Source: JAFEDN01 sp963832945 | GTDB lineage: Bacteria > Pseudomonadota > Gammaproteobacteria > Coxiellales > Coxiellaceae | Reading direction: 5' to 3' | NCBI GenBank assembly: GCA_963832945.1 | Contig: CAWHVV010000013.1 | Span: 1-64,000, forward strand | Length of the DNA: 64,000 nucleotides | In this document: piece by piece, positions 11,605-21,139 of the stretch | Numbering within the stretch: position 1 is the stretch's first letter | Layout: every line of letters starts with the position of its first letter | The notes under the pieces: generated by a model | The model's database searches: none | What the model saw: the letters and a program-made list of their open reading frames with translations, nothing else | What the model was told of the DNA's origin: nothing | Made by a program: the position numbers and the translations under genes

Positions 11605-12555
11605 ATGTCAAGCACTATTTTAGCCACGCGCCTGCAGCCGGGCGATCAGGTCGCGCTGGTTGCACCGGCTTTCCAACCCACGGAGCTGCAAATCAGCCAG
11701 GCGACAGCGCGTTTGCAGGCGCTTAATCTGAACGTAGTCAATCTGGTATTACACCAGCAGAATGATGGCTATTTTAATGGCGCGGCCTCAGCCATTGCTG
11801 CGACTCTGCACCAGGCCTTTGCGGACCCGCGAATTAAGGCGCTGATCAGTGTGCGCGGCGGTTATGGGTGCGCACGCCTACTGCCGTTACTGGATTGGGA
11901 TTTAATCCGGTCGAACCCCAAAATTGTGCTGGGATTCAGCGATATCACCGCTTTGTTGATCGCCATCCATCGGCAGACCGGGCTGATTACTTTCCACGGT
12001 CCGGGCGCTTCCATGCCCTGGCCGCAATTCACGAGAAATACTGTACAGCAACTTTTATTCGCCGGCGGGCAGCCGCGATTTCAGCATTTAAGTACGCCGA
12101 CAGACGATATCATTGCTCCTCCTGATGAAATAAAAACCTTGCGCGGCGGCAGCGCAGTTGGTGAGTTAATCGGCGGTAATTTAAGCGTCATCACTTCCCT
12201 GATTGGCTCCGGCTATTTGCCCGAGGACTGGAGCGATAAAATTTTATTTCTGGAAGATGTTCATGAAGAAGTGTACCGCCTGGACCGCATGTTGATGCAG
12301 CTAAAATTAGCGAATATTCTGCCACGAATTAAGGGGCTTATTTTCGGAAAATTTAATGATTGCACCATGCGAATTCCCCAATCTTTTAGCGTTATGCAGC
12401 TATTATCCCGCTTCGCCGCAGATCTGCACATTCCCGTGCTGGCGAATATGACCTTCGGCCATCAGCCGGAAATGCACACCCTCCCCATAGGCGCCACCGT
12501 GAGCATGGACGCCGACGAGGGCTGTATCGAATTACTGAGTCCCGCCGTATACTAA
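11605..12555 (+). CDS. ldcA: muramoyltetrapeptide (LD-)carboxypeptidase, peptidase S66
   Basis: A cytoplasmic peptidoglycan-recycling enzyme that removes the terminal D-Ala from murein tetrapeptides. The S66 features are in order: the nucleophile Ser112 in GFSDITALL, Glu217 in LFLEDVHEE, and a His near residue 286 in FGHQPEMHTLP. These give the Ser-Glu-His triad of this family. At 316 residues the length is normal. The frame is intact. It pairs functionally with anmK at 49907, also a murein-recycling gene, but the two are not linked here. Confidence 0.9.
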   Translation: MSSTILATRLQPGDQVALVAPAFQPTELQISQATARLQALNLNVVNLVLHQQNDGYFNGAASAIAATLHQAFADPRIKALISVRGGYGCARLLPLLDWDLIRSNPKIVLGFSDITALLIAIHRQTGLITFHGPGASMPWPQFTRNTVQQLLFAGGQPRFQHLSTPTDDIIAPPDEIKTLRGGSAVGELIGGNLSVITSLIGSGYLPEDWSDKILFLEDVHEEVYRLDRMLMQLKLANILPRIKGLIFGKFNDCTMRIPQSFSVMQLLSRFAADLHIPVLANMTFGHQPEMHTLPIGATVSMDADEGCIELLSPAVY

Positions 12556-12623
12556 AAAGGACGATACGACTTTATTTTTTTATACCTCAGCTATCAAATA
12601 TTCTTGTGTACCTATAGGATTTT

Positions 12624-13607
12624 TTATATTTTCTCCATTATTTTTTCAACAGGCTCAAGTTTGTCTAAAAACTCGCGTGTTAAAACGTGACTCGTAATTC
12701 TACGAACTGCCGCTCTTGCAGCGTGAAAATCAGGAATTAGTTCTTCCGGAGCATAGGAGACACCTTTAACAAAACGATAATATTCCTCAGCATATTCAGA
12801 ATCACTATCAATGACATTAAGCACTTGGTTAAATTTTTCCTGCATTGTCAAGCCAGAAAAATTTTTATTCTTTTTAGAACGTCCGTTATCTTTAAGCATT
12901 GCAATTTTTACCAGTTTAATAAATGAATCTTCAGAAGTTACAATTGGTTCCAAAATAGAAAGGTCGTGGATATGTCGAACTATTGCAGGGTCATCATATA
13001 ATTCCCCGCGAATTCTATCAGGGATACGCCAAACAATCGCGCTTAATTTATCGGCAGCTATTTCAACGGGAGAAACACAAGAAATTTGCGTAACTTCCGG
13101 CGACTGCCCTGCAATTCTGGCGATAAATGAGCGAACACTTAGTTTTTTCGGCGGTAATAGTGGGTTCTGGAGAGCCATTTCAATTAAAATATGAGGTCGC
13201 AATGCATTTGATCGAGCGAATTCAGTTTTATATTCGATTTTAATTGAAAAAAACCTATTCTCATCACGCGCTATCACATCCTGGTCTTTAATAGTAAAGT
13301 CTGATAACTGTAGTGATTTAATAATGGATTTTTTTAAATTTGAACGAGTACCTCTGGTCAATAAGTTATGATCTGCCATAACTCTAAAGTCTATATCCTC
13401 TGAAAATCTTTGAATTAAACCATGCGCTTTAGAAAGCGCAGTCCCGCCAGAAAAAATTAATTCAAAATCAGAAGAATATACTTTTGAAAGCGCTGAAATT
13501 ACCTGCACAGTGTGCCAATCTTTTTCAATAAAAGATTCATTAACGCTTAATATCTGGGCTACTTCTTCAAAGACTGCTTTGCCTGGTGCGGTACTCAAAA
13601 CTGACAT
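12624..13607 (-). CDS. AbiEii-family nucleotidyltransferase toxin
   Basis: A type IV toxin of the AbiE/AbiG abortive-infection family, a predicted nucleotidyltransferase. The key motif FSGGTALSKAHGLIQRFSED (about residues 59-78) leads into DIDFRV, giving the GG...DxD pattern of DNA polymerase beta-like transferases. The later SPVEIAADKLSAIVWR segment is the conserved helix with the putative catalytic Lys. I chose ATG 13607, preceded by GGGAG, over the TTG at 13625. The gene overlaps the antitoxin gene by 41 bases, so the two are co-translated. Such pairs act in phage defence or element maintenance. Whether this one is active is unknown. Confidence 0.88.
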   Translation of the reverse strand: MSVLSTAPGKAVFEEVAQILSVNESFIEKDWHTVQVISALSKVYSSDFELIFSGGTALSKAHGLIQRFSEDIDFRVMADHNLLTRGTRSNLKKSIIKSLQLSDFTIKDQDVIARDENRFFSIKIEYKTEFARSNALRPHILIEMALQNPLLPPKKLSVRSFIARIAGQSPEVTQISCVSPVEIAADKLSAIVWRIPDRIRGELYDDPAIVRHIHDLSILEPIVTSEDSFIKLVKIAMLKDNGRSKKNKNFSGLTMQEKFNQVLNVIDSDSEYAEEYYRFVKGVSYAPEELIPDFHAARAAVRRITSHVLTREFLDKLEPVEKIMEKI

Positions 13608-13995
13608 ATACTCCCTGATACCCAATTTTTCGGCTAATACGTCCCTCTACGCCAATCACGCGGCCAGTAGGAACCTGGGTAGACTTGCCGCTATTATATT
13701 CTTCTTCCATTTTAGAGGGTACAACTTTTATACCCAAGCGCTTTACTGCTTCTCTGCCTAATCCAGGTAGACTCATCATCAAAATTTGTTTACCAGAAAT
13801 TGAAGAAAGTTTTGTTTTTGCATAAAGACCATAGCCAATTTTAGCAATTTTTTCTTTCCGAACTAAATTCCTTAGCGCCCTTCCCACTTGATCATAGCCA
13901 GCTAAATCTTTAAAATCCGCACGCACGAAAACAGTTCCCTTTTTACGGAAAATTCTTTCTAAAATTTTATTCTCTAGTACTTTCTTTTTAAACAT
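13567..13995 (-). CDS. AbiEi-like antitoxin / transcriptional regulator (DUF6088 type)
   Basis: This is the partner of the AbiEii toxin. The 142-residue protein begins with a winged-helix-like segment (FVRADFKDLAGYDQVGRALRNLVRKEKI, about 22-52). After it come IGYGLYAKTK and a C-terminal region with PTGRVIGVEGRISRKIGYQGV. The fold and position match short AbiEi/DUF6088 antitoxins, which bind upstream DNA and repress their operon. Two direct repeats at 14014-14052 lie just upstream of the ATG and are the likely operator. The toxin start lies inside the 3' end of this gene. Confidence 0.8.
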   Translation of the reverse strand: MFKKKVLENKILERIFRKKGTVFVRADFKDLAGYDQVGRALRNLVRKEKIAKIGYGLYAKTKLSSISGKQILMMSLPGLGREAVKRLGIKVVPSKMEEEYNSGKSTQVPTGRVIGVEGRISRKIGYQGVYVSFEYRTRQSSL

Positions 13996-14013
13996 AATTT
14001 TCTTTAAAATAGA

Positions 14014-14052
14014 TACAAAAATACGACAATTTTCTATTACAAGAATACGACA
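14014..14052 (-). promoter_or_regulatory. direct-repeat operator candidate of the AbiE pair
   Basis: Two near-identical 15-base repeats, TACAAAAATACGACA (14014-14028) and TACAAGAATACGACA (14038-14052), are spaced 24 bases start to start, in the 57 bases upstream of the antitoxin ATG. Their spacing, about two and a half helix turns, suits cooperative binding by the antitoxin. This is inferred from position and similarity only. Confidence 0.55.
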
Positions 14053-14125
14053 TTTTTATTAATAATGCAATAGTAAAGAAAGAAGCGAAGTTAAGCCTGA
14101 AATTTTAAGCAAGATTAGTTGATGC

Positions 14126-14155
14126 CGAACGGTAACTTTTGGCTCAGGTTAAACG
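14126..14155 (+). repeat. solo arm resembling the 49752-49869 hairpin repeat
   Basis: The segment around ACTTTTGGCTCAGGTTAAACG resembles the left arm of the hairpin repeat at 49752 (ATTTTGGCTCAGGTTTGACG). No second arm is seen nearby. The rest of the 13996-14204 gap holds the AbiE operator and the upstream region of the F-box-like gene. Confidence 0.35.
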
Positions 14156-15229
14156 GTAGGTAAGATATGCTATCATGAGGTCTTTGAAAAATGAGGAGTA
14201 TAGTATGCGAATGGAGAATTTGGAAGATAAGAACAGTATAGGTCAATTGTCGGAAGACCTAATATTCAATATTGTCTTTTTTCTTAAGCCGATTGAAGTG
14301 TTACTGATAAATAAATTATTTTATTCTTTTTCTAAAAGTCCTCACTATTGGCACACTTTGATTCAACGCGATTTTGGCAATCAGCTTATTACTTCCGCAG
14401 CACTTTCTTTACATACAGAAGAAGAGTATCAGGCAATTTACAGGATTTTATTTACATATCAAATCATGCTGCCCATTCCGGGAAAAAGAGGGGGGAATGA
14501 GAAACATGCTCTCTTACTGGAATCACTGATTGGAGATTTTTGCACAAACTTTGAAAAACGCTTAAATTTATCAGAAACCGCATGGCTATCTTTTATCTTA
14601 ACAGAGTTGTCTTACTTTAAGGAAGAAAATGGGCCAGGATTTTTGTTTAACAATTATAAAAGTATTGCGGAAGCCAAAATTCCGGTACCTCTTGCTAAAA
14701 AAGGCATGGCATTATCGTACAAAAATTACTGTCAGGAGTTTGGAGTCGCATATGATAAAGAATATCATATAGAGTTACTGAAAAACGCGTCTGAAGCAAT
14801 ACCTGATGCAGAGGTGACAGACATACTTGATAAAATCTTTTGGCAAGGCTACAGGGATGGCCACAGAGTAATGAGCGAAGAAACCGCAGAATTGTTGCGT
14901 CAAGACATCATATATCTGGCAAAAGCCAGCATGAAACTTAGCCAGGAAGAGCGGCCATTCTCCAGCTTAATGATATCAACTCCTTCTGCGGATCCTCATA
15001 TGATTTTAATGGATTTGTACCCTGAGGGCAGTCAACAAAAGCTGCTTTACCTTGAAGAAAATTACAAATATAAGGAAATATTTGACGGTTGGAGCTACTT
15101 TCTCATGAGCGGGCATATCGTCGGCATAAATAAACAGGATTTACACGATAAATGGTTTCGGGAAATGAAAGCCGCGCATCCTCTTACCGCAAAAAATTAT
15201 GCCACCGGTTTATTGAAATTATATTATTT

Positions 15230-16608
15230 CACTAGTGTCCGGTTTATTTAACTTTGCACCCATTAAAACCTAGTGTTATCAAAGCCTTCAGAGAATTTAA
15301 GCCTGTCCACGATTTGAATTTCGATTAGTAAAAATCTCCGTTTAAAGTCAATTTAAATACATTTTCTGATTCTTTTATGGCCTACATTTGCGATGATTCA
15401 AATATCATATTATTTGGGAATCATCATGAATTTAGGTAAAACTCTTTTTGCGCAAATCATGGAATATATTCCATGGAAAACTTTTGGACGAATCATTGGT
15501 CGCTATCAAGGAGATGCCGGCGTACGCACCCTAAACTGTGCCGACGTCTTTCGTTTAATGGCATTTTCACAATTGACTTGGCGTGAGTCCCTTCGCGATA
15601 TTGAGGCTTGCTTAACGGCACATCATAAAAAACTTTTTCATATGGGTATAAGAAATATTCCAGCACGCTCTACATTGGCTGATGCTCTGAATAAACGTGA
15701 TTGGCGAATTTATCATGAATTGGCGATGCGTTTAATTTCTCGTGCCAGAAAATTATATGAAAAAGACAAAATGAATATTGAACTTGATGCAACAATATAT
15801 GCACTGGATTCTACAACAATTGATTTGTGTTTGAATTTGTTTGACTGGGCGCCATTTCGTACAACAAAAGCTGCGATAAAAATGCATACGCTGTTGGACT
15901 TGCGTGGTGCAATTCCAGCCTTTATTCACATTAGTGATGGTAAAATGCATGACGTTAAAATACTTGATGTTCTTCCTTTTGAGGCAAACGCATTTTATGT
16001 TATGGATCGTGGGTATGTTGATTTTGCAAGGCTCTATAAAATTCATCAGGCTGGCGCTTTCTTTGTTACGCGATCTAAAAAAAATATGAATGCGAGACGA
16101 ATATACTCAACAAAAACCGATCGTTCCACTGGCATCATTTGTGATCAAGTTATTGCAATAAATGGTGTATATGCTTCTAAGGATTATCCAGAATATTTAC
16201 GCAAGGTACGATTTAAAGATCCAGAAACAGAAAAAAATTTAGTGTTTCTTACCAATAATACAACGTTGCCTCCACTGGTAATTGCTGCGCTATACAAAAA
16301 TCGTTGGCAAGTCGAATTATTTTTCAAATGGATTAAGCAGCATTTGCGAATCAAACGGTTTCTTGGAACAAGTGAGAACGCCGTAAAGACTCAAATATGG
16401 TCTGCAGTGGCAACTTATGTGCTTATTGCCATCGTTAAGAAAGAACTTCAGCTTAAAACGTCACTCTACACAATATTACAAATTTTATCAGTCTCAATTT
16501 TTGAAAAAACAGGGATTTTATGCGCTTTACAAGCAGATGATAACAGTACACTACCGGAGGACACTTATAACCAATTGAGTTTATTCGATTTTTAACCGGA
16601 CACTAGTG
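15230..16608 (+). mobile_element. complete IS4-family insertion sequence
   Basis: The 1379-base element has perfect 15-base terminal inverted repeats CACTAGTGTCCGGTT (15230-15244) and AACCGGACACTAGTG (16594-16608). A 9-base target duplication ATATTATTT flanks it (15221-15229 and 16609-16617). It holds one intact transposase gene on the plus strand. The ends, length and duplication are all intact, which suggests recent insertion into the F-box-like gene. Confidence 0.93.
15426..16595 (+). CDS. IS4-family transposase (DUF4372 N-terminal domain)
   Basis: The DDE transposase that moves the surrounding element. The start MNLGKTLFAQIMEYIPWKTF is typical of the group, so I used ATG 15426 rather than the in-frame ATG at 15393. 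Catalytic residues are visible: the first Asp in YALDSTTIDL, the second in FYVMDRGYVDF, and the Glu in the IS4 signature Y-2-R-3-E-6-K (YKNRWQVELFFKWIK). The 389-residue frame is unbroken, so the element may be active. The stop falls at the edge of the right inverted repeat. Confidence 0.93.
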   Translation: MNLGKTLFAQIMEYIPWKTFGRIIGRYQGDAGVRTLNCADVFRLMAFSQLTWRESLRDIEACLTAHHKKLFHMGIRNIPARSTLADALNKRDWRIYHELAMRLISRARKLYEKDKMNIELDATIYALDSTTIDLCLNLFDWAPFRTTKAAIKMHTLLDLRGAIPAFIHISDGKMHDVKILDVLPFEANAFYVMDRGYVDFARLYKIHQAGAFFVTRSKKNMNARRIYSTKTDRSTGIICDQVIAINGVYASKDYPEYLRKVRFKDPETEKNLVFLTNNTTLPPLVIAALYKNRWQVELFFKWIKQHLRIKRFLGTSENAVKTQIWSAVATYVLIAIVKKELQLKTSLYTILQILSVSIFEKTGILCALQADDNSTLPEDTYNQLSLFDF

Positions 16609-17287
16609 ATATTATTTATACGAGAACGATTTAAAAAGGATATATTTTGATCTCGATTGGCTGACACCTGAGACGGTACAGAGCTTCAAAATACAATGTG
16701 GGAAAATTCTTGCTGCAGGAAAATCCCAGCCAGATGATATAAAATTGCTTCCTGCAAGCTATTCATCGGTTTTAAACGAAAATAAACGTGTTTGTCCTAT
16801 GCTTATACGGGAAATTAATTCAGACATTCTAAAATTCAAATTGCAAGATGAGAAAATAACACTAAAGACAACGCGATCTGCGCTTGTCTATAGTTATTCA
16901 GTACTCGCTTCTCTTTATAAATTTTCAGGCGATATGAATCAGGCTAATTCTGCGATCACTCAGGCTTATTACATAGCTATGCAATCCTTCGTTGAAGGGT
17001 ATCGAGAAACCCCATCAATAATCACAGAACACAACAACAATATTGGAACCAGTTCAGTATCTCATAGAGAGTTGTCGAGCCCTGCACCATTACCAGGTAC
17101 ACCTTATTCATTAAGCTCATCTTCGTCTTCGATTTTCACCAGTCAATTATCCGGTTCGTCCATTTCCTCTGTATCCGCCAGTCAATCATCCACTTCGTCT
17201 ACATCCAACGGTTTGAACTGAACAGCGAGGCCCAGCAGCAAGACATGAATAGTGAGCGCATTTACGGAGAGGGTTCGCGAGAATCAA

Positions 17288-18355
17288 TTATTCGCTTTTC
17301 GGTTCCCGGCTTAAGAGGCTGGTAACCACTTCGCGCGGAGAGTGGCCGTGATAGAGAATTTTATGGATTTCTTCGGTAATGGGCATGTCGATCAGAAAAC
17401 GCCGGGCTAAATCACGCACCCGCTCGATGTTGTTTAATCCCTCGATCACTTTGTTAATGGCCCTGGCGGCTTGCTCCGGCGATGCGCCCTGACCGATCGC
17501 TAATCCAAATCTTCGATTGCGGGATTGATTATCGGTACAGGTCAATACCAGATCCCCCACACCCGCCAAACTCAATAAAGTGCTGGATTTACCACCCAAA
17601 GCCGCATTCAGCCGGCTCATTTCCGCGATGCCGCGTGTAATCAAAGCACAACGGGTATTCGCGCCTAACTGCAATCCGTCGCACATACCCACGGCAATCG
17701 CCAGAATATTTTTAATCACACTGCATAATTGTACGCCGATAAAATCAGGATTTTCATAGACCCGCAAATTGTCGCCGTGAAATCGTGTCCTCAAGTCGCG
17801 CAAAAATTCCGGCTGATTTCCGCTTAAACTCACCGCAGTCGGTGAACCCGCAGCCAATTCATGCGCGAAACTGGGGCCGGAAATAACGGCAGCGGGAGTC
17901 GTTGCGCCGAAAACCTCCGCCACCATTTCATGAAGTAAAGCCCGCTGGCGCTCCAGGCCTTTGGTACCCCAGACTATCCGCCAGCTGTTTTCACGGCAGG
18001 CTTTTATTTTTTGCAGTACATTGGTAAATACCTGACTCGGCACTGCAATTAAAATGTCACGGACATTTTCAAGGATGGCGCCTAAATCACTTTCAATCTG
18101 CAATTCATCCGGCAAAGAAAAATCCGGCAAAAATTCAGGATTGGCGCGTTGCTCGCGCATGACGGCTACTTGCTCGGGATCATGACTCCATAATCTCACT
18201 TTGTTGCCGTTACGCATCAGCAATAAAGACAATGCCGTTCCCCACGCCCCAGCCCCCAATACGGCAATAGGCGATTCTTTATATTGCTCATTGCTGGGTC
18301 GATTTGTCTTCGGCCTGCTTTTGGCGTTCGCGTTCATGTTGCTCATACAGAGCAT
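17288..18355 (-). CDS. gpsA: glycerol-3-phosphate dehydrogenase [NAD(P)+]
   Basis: A cytoplasmic enzyme making sn-glycerol 3-phosphate from dihydroxyacetone phosphate for phospholipid synthesis. The Rossmann motif VLGAGAWGTALSLLL comes first. Further on are VISGPSFAHELAAGSPTAV, the catalytic Lys region VIKNILAIAVGMCDGL, and AGVGDLVLTC. The true start is uncertain: the frame opens at 18355 and overlaps secB by 68 bases. A coupled ATGA start at the secB stop (near 18290) would fit better but is out of frame by one base, which suggests an indel near 18280. The gene order secB-gpsA is common in gammaproteobacteria. Confidence 0.93.
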   Translation of the reverse strand: MLCMSNMNANAKSRPKTNRPSNEQYKESPIAVLGAGAWGTALSLLLMRNGNKVRLWSHDPEQVAVMREQRANPEFLPDFSLPDELQIESDLGAILENVRDILIAVPSQVFTNVLQKIKACRENSWRIVWGTKGLERQRALLHEMVAEVFGATTPAAVISGPSFAHELAAGSPTAVSLSGNQPEFLRDLRTRFHGDNLRVYENPDFIGVQLCSVIKNILAIAVGMCDGLQLGANTRCALITRGIAEMSRLNAALGGKSSTLLSLAGVGDLVLTCTDNQSRNRRFGLAIGQGASPEQAARAINKVIEGLNNIERVRDLARRFLIDMPITEEIHKILYHGHSPREVVTSLLSREPKSE

Positions 18356-18761
18356 CGAAACTTACCGGGGTTAAATATAGTTGCGGGAAACCGGCGCGAA
18401 CCACTAAATCAGTGACTGTCGCCCGGGCATAAGGATAAAGAACGTTCGGGCAAAATGCACCCAGCATGGGACGTAATTGATCTTCAGCAAAATCTTGCAA
18501 GGTGAAAATTCCCGCTTGTTTGACTTCCACTAAAAATGCGACCACCGTTTTAATTTTCACGGTTATGGTCAAAGTCAACACCACTTCATAAGTATTATCT
18601 TCTAATGGATCCGCTTTGGTGCTGATATCCATATTCATTTCCGGTTCCCAATTTTCTAAAAATATTTTCGGACTGTTGGGAACTTCCACGGACATGTCTT
18701 TCACGTAAATTCTTTGAATTCCAAATTGCCGTTCGGGATTTTGCGCGGGATCTTGCGCCAT
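18288..18761 (-). CDS. secB: protein-export chaperone SecB
   Basis: A tetrameric chaperone that keeps secretory precursors unfolded and hands them to SecA. The family sequence is clear: QRIYVKDMSVEVPNSPKIF, WEPEMNMDI, ...YEVVLTLTITVK, and the conserved YPYARATVTDLVVRAGFPQL region before a charged tail. At 157 residues it is normal. An alternative start upstream (ATGGCTCAAG near 18788) is in another frame and might be the true N-terminus if a base is missing. It lies between grxC and gpsA on the same strand. Confidence 0.93.
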   Translation of the reverse strand: MAQDPAQNPERQFGIQRIYVKDMSVEVPNSPKIFLENWEPEMNMDISTKADPLEDNTYEVVLTLTITVKIKTVVAFLVEVKQAGIFTLQDFAEDQLRPMLGAFCPNVLYPYARATVTDLVVRAGFPQLYLTPVSFDALYEQHERERQKQAEDKSTQQ

Positions 18762-18813
18762 TTTGATTTTTGCTTTCTTGAGCCATCATTTTCTCCTGTA
18801 AAAAATAAAACAT

Positions 18814-19072
18814 TTAAGCATTTTTTATCCAGGCTTCCTGATTGGGCGTATGCCCACAAATCATCAAAGCCGCCAATCAATTCATCATCGATCAGTATTT
18901 CTGGAACGGTGCGGCGGCCAGTTCGTTCAATCATTTCGGTTCGCTTTTCAGCGTCTAAGATCTACTCGAATTTCAGTATAGGCAATACCTTTTTTGTCCA
19001 ATAATTGTTTGGCCTGATGACAATAATGACAGTAATCAGCGGTGTAAATCTCTACACGAGATGTTTTGCCAT
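18814..19072 (-). CDS. grxC: glutaredoxin (GrxC type)
   Basis: A small glutathione-dependent disulfide reductase. The active site YCHYCHQAKQLLDKKGI is clear, though the more common motif is CPYC; here the first Cys is followed by His-Tyr-Cys. The later RTVPEILIDDELIGGFDDLWAY gives the cis-Pro and GGFDD glutathione site. I start at ATG 19072, read through three indels (an A-run near 19065, near 18955, and an A-run near 18825) and stop at TAA 18814-18816 after DKNA. GGGATGG lies 5-10 bases upstream of the start. Confidence 0.85.
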
Positions 19073-19084
19073 AATCACCATCCC

Positions 19085-19509
19085 TTACTTTCTTAACCAA
19101 CGGCAGTTGCGCATTTTTCCAGGCGTTAATAGCCTCCCGACAGCACATGACGCGTTCAAAATTCTGTTTCTTTAGTTTCGCTGCGATTTCTCCAGATTTT
19201 TGTCCTGTGGCACAGACAATAACGATAGGCCGGTCTTTATACTTTCCAAGTTGGTTCAAATCTTTTTCTAATTCAGCTTGGGGAAAATTAACGGAACTCT
19301 ACAATATGGCCGTCCTTAAAAGCCTCGCGGTTACGAATATCCACAACCACCGCCGATTCACGATTGATCAATTGTACCAGGTCTTGTGGCCCGAGCTGTC
19401 CTAATAAACCTTTGGATCGCGCTTCTTCCAGCATTAATAAAATGAGCAACACTATAAATAGCCCGCATAACAGCCAATGATGGACGGCAAATTGGATAAT
19501 GTCTTGCAC
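19085..19509 (-). CDS. membrane-anchored rhodanese-domain protein (YibN-like)
   Basis: A single N-terminal membrane helix (LLCGLFIVLLILLMLEEARS, about residues 13-32) precedes a rhodanese domain (QLGPQDLVQLINRESAVVVDIRNREAFKDGHI). The active-site loop is IVIVCATGQKSG, with the Cys at the expected place. The two halves are in different frames because of an indel near 19290. The end is placed at a TAA near 19085 after LPLVKK, which needs one more indel. Order rhodanese-grxC-secB-gpsA is the usual gammaproteobacterial block. The exact role is unknown; sulfur transfer is the family function. Confidence 0.82.
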
Positions 19510-19575
19510 AGCACACTCGCTTTGTTATAAAGAAAATGGCATTATAAAGGCCAACTTTAAATGGAGCGGGTGTGT

Positions 19576-21126
19576 ATGTCAAATAATCCAAAACCCCAAG
19601 TGTTAATTATCCTGGATGGGTGGGGAAACAGGGAAAGCAGTCTGCATAATCCCATCAAAAATGCTTCTACACCGACCATGGATTATTTATTCAATCATTA
19701 TCCTTCTGTTCTTCTACAGGCTTCCGGACGTGCCGTGGGACTCCCCGAAGGGCAAATAGGCAACTCCGAAGTGGGTCACTTACACCTGGGCGCCGGACGT
19801 CCGGTACCACAGGATTTAACCCGGATTAACGATGCCGTCGCCGACGGCTCGTTTAAAAAAAATCCGGTGTTTTTAGAAGCCATCGCCCGAGCAAAACAAA
19901 ACAACAGCTCTATCCACATTCTGGGATTGGTATCACCCGGGGGGGTTCATAGCCATGAGGACCATATCGTGGCTTTAATTGAGATGATCCATGAACAAGG
20001 CGTCGCGAAACAATATCTACACGCTTTTTTGGACGGTCGTGATGTGGCGCCCCGTTCGGCACATGCCTCGCTGGCAAAAATCGAAAAACTTTATCAATCA
20101 CTGGGCAGCGGCCAGTATTGCGGATATCATCGGCCGTTATTACGCCATGGACCGCGATCACCGCTGGGAACGCATTCAGGCTGCTTATGATCTTCTCACA
20201 CTGGGAAAAGCGCAGTATACGGCAACGTCTGCATTAACTGCTTTGGCGGCGGCATACAGCCGTAATGAGAATGATGAATTTGTACAGGCGACCACTATCC
20301 ATGATCCCGGAATGCCACCTGTCACGTTGCAGGACAATGATGTGATCATTTTTATGAATTTTCGCGCAGACCGTGCCCGTCAACTTTGTTTTGCTTTGAC
20401 CGATGCACATTTCACGGGATTTAAACGAGGCTCACTTCCCACACCCAGCCGAATTTATAACGCTCACAGAATATACCCCGGAATTAAAAGCCAGAGTCGC
20501 CTTCCCTCCGATTTCCATGAAAAATACTTTCGGTGAGGTTTTATCTAATCATGGCCTCCGGCAATTGCGCATTGCGGAAACTGAAAAATATGCCCATGTC
20601 ACTTATTTTTTTAACGGCGGCAATGAAACGCCATTTCCTGAAGAAGCCCGGGTATTAGTACCTTCACCTAAAGTAGCCACCTATGATTTACAGCCGGAAA
20701 TGAGCGCTGTGGAACTCACAGACCGTTGATTGAAGCGATTGAGAAAGGCGGTTATGACGTGATTATCTGTAACTATGCCAATCCGGATATGGTGGGTCAT
20801 ACCGGTATGGAGAAAGCCGCCAATCAGGCTGTGGAAGTGATTGATCAATGTATGCAACGGTTGTTGAGAGTTTGAAAAAAACCGGCGGCGAATTATTGAT
20901 AACCGCGGACCATGGTAACGTTGAAATGATGTATGACGAAAAAAATCAACAGCCACATACAGCGCATACGACAAACCAGGTGCCACTGTTATATGTGGGA
21001 CGCCCGGCAAAATGGCAGCCTGTCAACCACCCCGGTTTGATGGATGTAGCGCCAACTATGCTTTACTTACTGGGTTTAACCCCACCTGCGGAAATGACAG
21101 GCAAAAATTTACTACAATTGATTTGA
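19576..21126 (+). CDS. gpmI: 2,3-bisphosphoglycerate-independent phosphoglycerate mutase
   Basis: A glycolytic enzyme interconverting 3- and 2-phosphoglycerate using Mn ions and a phosphoserine. The nucleophile Ser sits in GQIGNSEVGHLHLGAGRP. Metal ligands appear in LIILDGWG, VHSHEDH and the late ITADHGNVEMMYDE. I start at ATG 19576 (MSNNPKPQVLII), which fits the family better than the in-frame ATG at 19561. Four indels (near 20110, 20420, 20730 and 20850) break the frame, but all segments are present in order. The end (GKNLLQLI) is normal. envC originally started 13 bases downstream. Confidence 0.92.
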
Positions 21127-21139
21127 ACCAGGATCATGC

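Larger units (their letters stand above)
14205..17221 (+). pseudogene. F-box-like protein gene interrupted by an IS4-family element
   Basis: When the 1379-base insertion (15230-16608) and one 9-base target copy are removed, 14205-15229 joins 16618-17221 in frame and gives one 542-residue protein. Residues 14-55 (QLSEDLIFNIVFFLKPIEVL...LLINKLFYSFSKSPHYWHTLI) have the F-box pattern, a eukaryotic motif that recruits SKP1 and ubiquitin ligase. The middle is novel to me. The C-terminus is Ser/Thr-rich and disordered. I chose ATG 14205 because GAGGAG lies 6 bases upstream (14193-14198); an earlier in-frame ATG at 14175 lacks this. In Legionella-type bacteria such proteins are often secreted effectors, which is inference here. 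As it stands, the first piece ends at a stop inside the IS (15251). Confidence 0.75.

Noticed and set aside
14090..14125. TTAAG repeats upstream of the F-box-like gene as a PmrA box
   Set aside because: The two TTAAG units are separated by about 14 bases and lack the cTTAATatT pattern.
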